DNA of 64,000 bases. Source: Paenibacillus sp. PvR098. GTDB lineage: Bacteria; Bacillota; Bacilli; Paenibacillales; NBRC-103111. Each line of letters begins with the position of its first letter. The stretch's first letter is position 1. The position numbers and the translations under genes were made by a program. Below, piece by piece: positions 57,955 to 64,000 of the stretch. Location: assembly GCF_017833255.1 (NCBI RefSeq), contig NZ_JAFIBU010000001.1:4570501-4634500 (forward strand). The letters run 5' to 3'. The notes beneath the pieces were generated by a model. It saw only the letters and a program-made list of their open reading frames with translations. It was not told where the DNA came from and made no database searches.

Positions 57955-58197
57955 TTGAAAAAGAATATGCTTACACTCATTCTCTTCCTGATTGTCGGAT
58001 TGGTTGCCGGAACGCTGGTTGGCCAGCTTCTTGCTCCATATCCGGGATTGTCGTTCCTGACCAAGTCGGTGGAATTAACCTGGCAGCCTAAAGCTGATCT
58101 GCTAGTGATCCGATACGATTTGAACCTGTATATCCGTCTGAATTTGATCAGTATCGCGGGCTTGGCTCTCGGATTCTGGCTGCACCGCCGACTGTAG
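57955..58197 (+). CDS. DUF4321 family membrane protein
   Basis: 80 residues with two membrane helices (about 4-26 and 60-76) and the family pattern GTLVGQLLAPYPGLSFL. TTG start; AAAGAGG lies 11 bases upstream, whereas the in-frame ATG at 57967 is too far. Small proteins of this family commonly lie just before maf in spore-formers. Function is unknown. Confidence 0.82.
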   Translation: MKKNMLTLILFLIVGLVAGTLVGQLLAPYPGLSFLTKSVELTWQPKADLLVIRYDLNLYIRLNLISIAGLALGFWLHRRL

Positions 58198-58208
58198 GCC
58201 GGCAGCTT

Positions 58209-58234
58209 GTCCGCTTCCCGGGAAGGAAGCGGAC
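58209..58234 (+). other. Hairpin between DUF4321 gene and maf
   Basis: GTCCGCTTCC (58209-58218) with GGAAGCGGAC (58225-58234), perfect, no T run. Confidence 0.5.
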
Positions 58235-58336
58235 ATCCGGGTGCGAATAAGCGAGATGATAGATGTGGCTCTGACTTACAGTCGGTGATCCTAGGATCGG
58301 GACATGATATAAAAATTCGAAATGAGGGAACGTTTT

Positions 58337-58948
58337 ATGACGTTAACTACTACCAAACCATTGATTTTGGCCTCTTCTTCGCCACGGCGGCAGGAGTTAA
58401 TCCGTTCCTTGCAGCTTCCCTACCAAATTATCGTCAGTGATGTGGATGAAACGACGGAGCCAGGACTTACCCCAGAACAAATTGTGGAGCAGCTATCCGG
58501 TCGCAAAGCGTCGGCAGTATACGAACGTTGTAAAGCGGATTTGCAGGAGCTCCCGGAGGGTATTATCATCGGTTCGGATACGATCGTCGTATTGAACGAA
58601 GAGATTCTCGGCAAGCCCAAGGACGAAGCGGACGCTTTTCGTATGTTGAAGTCCTTGCAGGGAAGAGAGCATCACGTATACAGCGGCGTCGCCTGTATCG
58701 ATTTGCAGACCGGGGTGCAGCATGTGGCCCATCAAAGAACGGCCGTATGGATGAAGGAACTCACGGATGAACGCATTCGTCGTTATATGGCAACGGGCGA
58801 GCCGATGGACAAGGCCGGATCGTATGCGATTCAAGGACTCGGCGCCACGATTGTGGAGAGAATCGAGGGCGATTATTTTAACGTCGTGGGGCTCCCGATG
58901 TCGCTTCTTTCAGACATGCTTGAGCGTTTCTCGGTTGCTGTCTTTTGA
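58337..58948 (+). CDS. maf: Maf family nucleotide pyrophosphatase
   Basis: 203 residues. N-terminal LILASSSPRRQELI, then GSDTIV, KPKDEADAFRML, HHVYSGVACI and GSYAIQGLGATIVERIEGDYFNVVGLP are full family motifs. Maf hydrolyses dTTP/UTP or modified nucleotides and affects septation. ATG 58337 follows GAGGGAACG; the ATG at 58322 lacks a ribosome site. Synteny with radC-mreBCD supports it. Confidence 0.95.
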   Translation: MTLTTTKPLILASSSPRRQELIRSLQLPYQIIVSDVDETTEPGLTPEQIVEQLSGRKASAVYERCKADLQELPEGIIIGSDTIVVLNEEILGKPKDEADAFRMLKSLQGREHHVYSGVACIDLQTGVQHVAHQRTAVWMKELTDERIRRYMATGEPMDKAGSYAIQGLGATIVERIEGDYFNVVGLPMSLLSDMLERFSVAVF

Positions 58949-59005
58949 GAGGGTGTCGTGTTATAATGAATGCTCGTACAAGACCACATGAAAGAGGGGA
59001 ATGCA

Positions 59006-59695
59006 TTGGAATCGCTCAATTATACATTGCGCGATGTCCCTAACGAAGAACGACCTAGAGAGCGCATGATACAGTATGGGGCTCAAGCATTAAGCAATGC
59101 GGAGCTGCTTGCGATATTGCTCAGAACGGGTACGTTTCAGGAATCGGCTGTCCATGTCGCTCAGCGATTATTGAGGGAAAGCGGCGGACTCCGGAAACTA
59201 TCAGATATGAGCATGGAGCAGTTCACCGAAATCAAGGGCATCGGCGCAGCCAAAGCACTGCAGATTCAAGCCGGTATCGAGCTGGGACGCAGGATGGCCA
59301 GAAGCGCTATGAACGAAACGGTGATCATTCGATCTCCGCAGGATGTGGCGTCGCTTTTGATGGAGGATTTGCGCTATTTGCAAAAAGAGCATTTTGTTTG
59401 TCTGTTTCTGAACACCAAAAATCATGTGATCGGGCAGGAGACATTGTCGATGGGCAGTCTGAATGCGTCTATCGTGCATCCTCGCGAGGTGTTTCGCGCG
59501 GCCATTAAGCGCAGCAGCGCTTCGATCGTATGTGCACACAATCACCCCAGCGGCGATCCCACACCGAGTCCTGAGGATGTCCAGATAACCAAACGTCTTG
59601 TACAGGCGGGAGATATCGTTGGTATCGACGTGTTGGATCACATCGTGATCGGCGATCAGCGCTTCGTCAGTTTGAAGGAGCTTGGAATGATGTAA
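59006..59695 (+). CDS. radC: RadC family JAB domain protein
   Basis: 229 residues from TTG 59006, with AGAGGGG six bases away; upstream in-frame ATGs lack one. N-terminal helix-hairpin-helix region (ELLAILLRTG, IKGIGAAKALQIQ) and a JAMM metal motif HNHPSGDPTPSPED. Despite its name the family has no proven repair role. Usual position between maf and mreB. Confidence 0.94.
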   Translation: MESLNYTLRDVPNEERPRERMIQYGAQALSNAELLAILLRTGTFQESAVHVAQRLLRESGGLRKLSDMSMEQFTEIKGIGAAKALQIQAGIELGRRMARSAMNETVIIRSPQDVASLLMEDLRYLQKEHFVCLFLNTKNHVIGQETLSMGSLNASIVHPREVFRAAIKRSSASIVCAHNHPSGDPTPSPEDVQITKRLVQAGDIVGIDVLDHIVIGDQRFVSLKELGMM

Positions 59696-59977
59696 TATAA
59701 TAAGAAAAGCTTCTGATCGAAGTCTAATTGTTGAAGATTTGTTTGTGCTGCAGCCGGAGCTTTTCTGAAAGCATCAGAAAGCGGGTCTTCCGGTTTAAAC
59801 TCAGGTGTTCTGATGGTTTGTAACCGCCAAATTACGGACTTAGATGGGCTTATATAAGGAGTTACGCTTCGTTGCAAGGCGGTACGTCCGAGTAAGCAGC
59901 TAAAATCCGTTATTTAATCAAAATGAAAACTAATTCCGCGGAATGCGCGTCTTTAAATAGAGAAGGGAGCACCAACC
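59696..59977 (+). other. Intergenic region radC-mreB
   Basis: About 280 bases without a gene. AGAAAAGCT near 59702 and AGCTTTTCT near 59759 can pair across a loop of about 47 bases, which may form a terminator for radC. A GGGAG site precedes mreB. No strong promoter was recognised. Confidence 0.45.
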
Positions 59978-61012
59978 ATGTTCGGAGGATTCACTAAAGA
60001 TCTGGGGATTGACCTGGGGACTGCAAATACATTGGTTTATGTCAAAGGAAAAGGTATTGTTGTTCGCGAGCCTTCCGTCGTGGCAATTCGAACCGATACG
60101 AAAACCATTGAAGCGGTAGGAAACGATGCGAAGAAGATGATCGGTCGTACGCCGGGAAACATTCGTGCCATCCGTCCGATGAAGGATGGGGTTATTGCCG
60201 ATTTTGATACTACTTCTACGATGATCAAATACTTCATTCGTCAAGCGCAAAAGCAGCGCTTTCTGTTTCAGCGCCATCCCAGTGTGATGGTGTGCGTTCC
60301 GTCCGGGATTACCGCGGTCGAGAAACGTGCGGTGGAGGATGCGACGCGGCAGGCGGGAGCTCGTGACGCCTACACGATCGAGGAGCCGTTCGCCGCTGCG
60401 ATCGGCGCCGATTTGCCGGTGTGGGAGCCAACCGGCAGTATGGTGGTCGATATTGGCGGAGGGACGACGGAAGTGGCCGTCATTTCCCTTGGAGGTATTG
60501 TAACTAGCCGCTCCATTCGGGTGGCGGGGGATGAAATGGACGATGCGATCATACATTACATCAAACGCACGTACAATCTGATGATTGGGGAGCGGACGGC
60601 GGAGCAAATCAAGATGGAGATCGGCTCTGCATTGCCGATGGATCCGCCAGCAAGATTTGAGATCCGCGGCCGCGATTTGGTGAGTGGTCTTCCCAAAACG
60701 ATGTCTGTCACCTCGGATGAAATTTCCGAAGCGCTTGCCGATACGGTGTATAGTATCTTGGATGCCGTAAAGGTAACGCTTGAGAAATGTCCACCGGAGC
60801 TTGCGGCCGATATTATGGACCGGGGGATTGTGCTTACGGGTGGCGGCGGCATGCTTCGCAATCTGGACAAGCTGCTTGCCAACGAGACTGGCATGCCAGT
60901 GATTGTGGCCGATAACGCGCTCGATTGCGTAGCGATCGGCACAGGGCGGGCGCTTGATAACATTCACTTGTTTAAGACGAGATCTGGTCTCGCCGTCAAA
61001 GCTCGGCGCTAA
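59978..61012 (+). CDS. mreB: Rod shape-determining protein MreB
   Basis: 344 residues of the actin-like ATPase family: phosphate-1 [19 protein letters not shown], phosphate-2 [18 protein letters not shown] and adenosine motif [11 protein letters not shown]. It polymerises under the membrane and guides elongation of the sidewall. Followed by mreC and mreD. GGGAG is nine bases before the ATG. Confidence 0.98.
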   Translation: MFGGFTKDLGIDLGTANTLVYVKGKGIVVREPSVVAIRTDTKTIEAVGNDAKKMIGRTPGNIRAIRPMKDGVIADFDTTSTMIKYFIRQAQKQRFLFQRHPSVMVCVPSGITAVEKRAVEDATRQAGARDAYTIEEPFAAAIGADLPVWEPTGSMVVDIGGGTTEVAVISLGGIVTSRSIRVAGDEMDDAIIHYIKRTYNLMIGERTAEQIKMEIGSALPMDPPARFEIRGRDLVSGLPKTMSVTSDEISEALADTVYSILDAVKVTLEKCPPELAADIMDRGIVLTGGGGMLRNLDKLLANETGMPVIVADNALDCVAIGTGRALDNIHLFKTRSGLAVKARR

Positions 61013-61045
61013 AATTACAGCCTCTCATGTTGGAAGGTGTAAGCA

Positions 61046-61912
61046 TTGAGATTATTGGGAAATAAGAGGTTGCTCTTGCTGATGCTTGGCCTTATCTGCT
61101 TTATTGCACTGATGGGTCTTACGTTCGGGCAGCGAAATTATAATACATGGCCTGAGAGATTTTTGAAGGATACGATTTCTTGGACCCAGGGACTGATCTA
61201 CAAGCCCGTCGGAGCCATTGTTGGTTTATTTCAAGATGTCGGGCAGCTTAGCACCATTTATGAGGAAAATCAGGTGCTGCGGCAGACATTGACCAAGTAC
61301 GCCCGTGACACGACTCGATTGAACGACCTCGAGCTGCAGAACAAACGGCTGCAGGATGCACTCGGCTTTACCGAGCGGCAAAAGCAAATGAACGATTATA
61401 AATTCCGCATGGCCGAGGTCGTTTATTTTAATCAGGGCAACAAGATGATGACCGTCAATCTTGGGGAAAAGGACGGAATCAGGCCAAATATGGCTGTCAT
61501 GTCGGTGGAAGGCCTGATCGGCAGGGTGGTCAGCGTATCTTCTTTTTATTCTGACGTACAGCTGCTTACCGGGATTGACGATAAAGCGTCACTGGAGTCC
61601 AAAGCCATCTCTGTCACGGTGAAGGGTAAGGAGAACGAATCGTTCGGCTTTATCGAGACTTTCGACTCCGATTCGCAGACGCTGCTAATGACCAAAATCG
61701 ATCCTAAGGATCCGCTTCAGCCTGGTGATACGATCATTACTTCCGGTAGAGGTCTCGTATTCCCTCGGGGCATCGAAGTGGGGCAGGTCGTCGAGAAAAA
61801 GCAGGGTGAGTTTGGCATCACCTACGTGGCCAGCATACAGCCATTCGCATCGTTCAATCATCTTCGCGAAGTATTCGTCGTTGAAGTGCCGGAGCTGGGT
61901 GAGTCGTCATGA
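61046..61912 (+). CDS. mreC: Rod shape-determining protein MreC
   Basis: 288 residues, TTG start with GGAAGGTG seven bases away. One N-terminal membrane helix (about 8-26), a coiled coil (about 65-110, EENQVLRQTL...LNDLELQNKRL), then the extracellular beta-rich MreC core (GLIGRVVSVSSFYSDVQLLTG, ITSGRGLVFPRGIEVGQV). It links MreB to wall synthases. Its stop overlaps mreD. Confidence 0.96.
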   Translation: MRLLGNKRLLLLMLGLICFIALMGLTFGQRNYNTWPERFLKDTISWTQGLIYKPVGAIVGLFQDVGQLSTIYEENQVLRQTLTKYARDTTRLNDLELQNKRLQDALGFTERQKQMNDYKFRMAEVVYFNQGNKMMTVNLGEKDGIRPNMAVMSVEGLIGRVVSVSSFYSDVQLLTGIDDKASLESKAISVTVKGKENESFGFIETFDSDSQTLLMTKIDPKDPLQPGDTIITSGRGLVFPRGIEVGQVVEKKQGEFGITYVASIQPFASFNHLREVFVVEVPELGESS

Positions 61913-62433
61913 ATCATACAAAGCTTTGGTTGATTTTGGGTGTTCTGTTTTTGCTTGAAAGCACCTTGATGCCTTGGTTGATACCACCTGCATGGCAAAC
62001 GAAGGTTTATGTCGTTCCGCACTTTATGCTGGTTATTGTTCTTTATATCGGTCTGTATATTCATCGCCACACGGCGCTTACGTTCGGACTTATTTTCGGC
62101 ATACTGCAGGATTTCATTCATCATTCGCCTATGCTTGGCCCGGTTTCGTTCGGACTTGGTTTAGCCGGTTATTTTGCTGGTCTTATGCAGGGGCGGGTCT
62201 ATTCCAGCATCGTGATCAGTATGCTTGTGATCGGTTTGGGAAATTTGTTTTACGATTCGGTCATTTTTGGCTTGTATCGTTTGTTCCGCGTTATTCATAC
62301 GGATTTCCAATGGGTATTCTTTTATCAAATGCTGCCCAGCATGCTGATTAACCTGCTGTTTGCGCTGGCTGTTTATGTTCCGGTACGGAAGCTGTTTGAG
62401 GGACTTCCGCAGAAACAGGCGGAGGAAGAATAA
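61909..62433 (+). CDS. mreD: Rod shape-determining protein MreD
   Basis: 174 residues, five to six hydrophobic helices, starting MNHTKLWLILGVLFLLE. ATGA overlap with mreC. Family membrane partner of MreC. Contains GFGLAGYFAGLMQGR-like middle (actual FGLGLAGYFAGLMQGRVYS). Confidence 0.92.
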   Translation: MNHTKLWLILGVLFLLESTLMPWLIPPAWQTKVYVVPHFMLVIVLYIGLYIHRHTALTFGLIFGILQDFIHHSPMLGPVSFGLGLAGYFAGLMQGRVYSSIVISMLVIGLGNLFYDSVIFGLYRLFRVIHTDFQWVFFYQMLPSMLINLLFALAVYVPVRKLFEGLPQKQAEEE

Positions 62434-62503
62434 TTTTCTGTGCCGGAGCAGGAGAACGCCTGTGCCTAGCCGAATTGTATAGGCTTAGGGGGTAAGAGCG
62501 GTT

Positions 62504-63169
62504 ATGGCTGCAAAGAAACATCATGTAACGATAAAAGGAGTAAAAGACGGGCTCGTATTTTTGCTCGACGATACCTGCGAGTTCTCAGATGTAATAGCGG
62601 AACTAAAGCATAAGCTTGAAAAAACGCATCAACAAATTTTGACCGGACCGATCATTCATGTGCATGTGAAGCTGGGAAGCCGTGTGGTAACGGAAGAGCA
62701 GAAAGATGAAGTGCGCAGTATCATCAGCTGTAGAGGCAACCTGCTAGTTCAATCCGTAGAAACGAAGGATTCTTCGAATGAACGGGCTGAACCTGAATCT
62801 GGTGATGTCAAAATGGTAAAAGGAATGGTTCGATCGGGACAGACGCTGTCGCATGAAGGAAATATCTTGTTCTTAGGGGACGTAAACCCGGGCGGAAGCA
62901 TCTCAAGCTCGGGAAGCATATACATTATGGGCTCTTTACGCGGTATGGCACATGCGGGGATGGACGGGAATGAGCAGGCTGTTATTGCAGCCTCTCATAT
63001 GCGGCCTACACAGCTCAGAATCGCCGGGATCATCAGCCGTCCTCCGGACGAGTGGAACCTTAGCGATAGTTTTGACGCTTATATGGAATTCGCTTATGTG
63101 AAAGACGGTAAAATGGAAATTGACAAAATCCATCACTTGTACAAGTTCGGGTTATTTGGGCGCATTTGA
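62504..63169 (+). CDS. minC: Septum site-determining protein MinC
   Basis: 221 residues. N-terminal MinC_N domain (about 5-90) and C-terminal beta-helix MinC_C (about 110-210: GMVRSGQTLSHEGNILFLGDVNPGGSISSSGSIYIMGSLRGMAHAG in pieces), with the RSGQ and GDVN turn motifs. It blocks FtsZ assembly away from mid-cell. Directly before minD. Confidence 0.96.
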   Translation: MAAKKHHVTIKGVKDGLVFLLDDTCEFSDVIAELKHKLEKTHQQILTGPIIHVHVKLGSRVVTEEQKDEVRSIISCRGNLLVQSVETKDSSNERAEPESGDVKMVKGMVRSGQTLSHEGNILFLGDVNPGGSISSSGSIYIMGSLRGMAHAGMDGNEQAVIAASHMRPTQLRIAGIISRPPDEWNLSDSFDAYMEFAYVKDGKMEIDKIHHLYKFGLFGRI

Positions 63170-63188
63170 AGGATAAGGAGTGGAACCA

Positions 63189-63986
63189 ATGGGAGACGCA
63201 ATCGTTATTACTTCAGGCAAGGGGGGCGTCGGGAAAACGACGACATCCGCCAATATCGGGACGGCTTTGGCGCTGCATGGGAAGAAGGTCGTGATGGTGG
63301 ATACGGACATCGGTCTCCGTAACCTGGACGTAGTCATGGGGCTTGAAAACCGGATTATTTACGATTTGATCGATGTGGCTGAAGGCCGCTGTCGTTTGCC
63401 GCAAGCCTTGGTGAAGGACAAGCGGTTTGACGAACTGTATATGCTGCCTGCTGCGCAAACGAAGGATAAGCATGCGATATCGCCAGACGCGGTACGACAG
63501 ATCGTGCTTGATCTGAAGCGGGATTTTGATTATGTGATTATCGATTGTCCTGCAGGCATTGAGCAAGGCTTCAAGAACGCAGTGGCGGGTGCCGACAAAG
63601 CGATCGTTGTGACTACGCCGGAGAACGCCGCCGTTCGGGACGCCGACCGAATCATCGGGCTTCTTGAGAGAGAGCCCAATGTCGAGTCGCCGAAGCTTGT
63701 CATTAATCGGATTCGCCCGAATATGGTCAAAAAAGGTGAGATGCTTGATGTCGATGAAATTTGCTCCGTGCTGGCCATCGACCTCTTGGGCATCGTGCCT
63801 GACGACGAATATGTCATTAAGGCGGCCAATATCGGGGAGCCTACAGTCATGAATCCGAATTCTCGCGCCGCTATTGCCTACAGGAACATTGCGCGCCGCA
63901 TTCTCGGAGATTCCGTGCCGCTGATGCTTATGGAAGAGAAGACGGGCGTCTTCACCAAAATGAAAAAGTTTCTTGGAATAGGATGA
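63189..63986 (+). CDS. minD: Septum site-determining ATPase MinD
   Basis: 265 residues starting MGDAIVITSGKGGVGKTT with the deviant Walker A KGGVGKTT; DTDIGLRNLDVVMGLENR and IIDCPAGIEQGF follow. The C-terminal amphipathic helix (MKKFLGIG) is the membrane-targeting sequence. AAGGAG precedes the ATG. It recruits MinC to the membrane. Last complete gene of the window. Confidence 0.98.
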   Translation: MGDAIVITSGKGGVGKTTTSANIGTALALHGKKVVMVDTDIGLRNLDVVMGLENRIIYDLIDVAEGRCRLPQALVKDKRFDELYMLPAAQTKDKHAISPDAVRQIVLDLKRDFDYVIIDCPAGIEQGFKNAVAGADKAIVVTTPENAAVRDADRIIGLLEREPNVESPKLVINRIRPNMVKKGEMLDVDEICSVLAIDLLGIVPDDEYVIKAANIGEPTVMNPNSRAAIAYRNIARRILGDSVPLMLMEEKTGVFTKMKKFLGIG

Positions 63987-64000
63987 CGCAAGGTGCTGCA

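Noticed and set aside
59930-60967. 345-residue minus-strand open frame opposite mreB
   Set aside because: It mirrors mreB, whose actin motifs are unmistakable; the antisense frame has no family-like motifs and no ribosome site.
1-64000. CRISPR arrays, tRNA/rRNA genes, prophage
   Set aside because: No regularly spaced repeats, no clover-leaf tRNA candidates and no phage structural genes were seen on reading.

Overview
The window is a stretch of chromosome from an endospore-forming, low-to-mid-GC Gram-positive bacterium (Firmicutes). Its gene order follows the Bacillus subtilis tig-clpX-lonB-lonA-ysxC, hemAXCDBL-spoVID-valS-folC and spoIIB-maf-radC-mreBCD-minCD blocks. Several features look like the Paenibacillaceae rather than Bacillus: SLH domains on a secreted amidase, a siroheme dehydrogenase and a methyltransferase-HemD fusion inside the heme operon, clpP between tig and clpX, and murC next to folC. 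The genus is an inference from gene content and order. No rRNA, tRNA, CRISPR array, complete insertion sequence or prophage was seen.

Layout. 1-4.8 kb: the 3' part of a PAS/histidine kinase/receiver hybrid sensor, then a KhtT/KhtU potassium-proton antiporter unit with a small membrane protein in front and a YitT-family membrane protein behind. 5.1-7.6 kb: an isolated two-gene cassette of DGQHR (DndB-like) proteins with its own terminator and no other dnd genes nearby. 7.6-13.3 kb: accessory genes, namely a ROK regulator lacking the usual zinc cysteines, a methyltransferase, a metallo-beta-lactamase-fold hydrolase, an orphan Ger(x)C-like lipoprotein, another lipoprotein and a PgpA-like phosphatase. 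13.5-18 kb: gerM-rph-rdgB and a convergent asnB. 18.3-30.7 kb: protein quality control (YsoA-like, tig, clpP, clpX, lonB, lonA, ysxC), interrupted by ispG and a reverse-strand cwlD. 31-45 kb: speD and the tetrapyrrole genes (hemA, hemX, sirC-like, hemC, cobA-hemD fusion, hemB, hemE, hemH, hemY, hemL), interrupted by a decayed BCCT transporter remnant. 45-50 kb: an exopolysaccharide-type glycosidase on the reverse strand, a 53-residue membrane protein with an RluA pseudouridine synthase, spoVID, and a T-box leader. 49.5-64 kb: valS-folC-murC, spoIIB, a reverse-strand SLH amidase, a DUF4321 protein, maf, radC, mreBCD and minCD.

How they work together. The tetrapyrrole genes run from glutamyl-tRNA to uroporphyrinogen III and branch to siroheme (methyltransferase plus precorrin-2 dehydrogenase) and to heme (HemE, HemY, HemH; the order of the last steps in Firmicutes is coproporphyrin-dependent). 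The right end couples cell-wall precursor synthesis (MurC), cell shape (MreBCD), septum placement (MinCD) and sporulation (SpoIIB, SpoVID, GerM, CwlD, LonB). The most unusual items are the orphan tandem DGQHR pair, the multiply frameshifted BCCT relic between hemB and hemE, and several very small reading frames with good ribosome binding sites.
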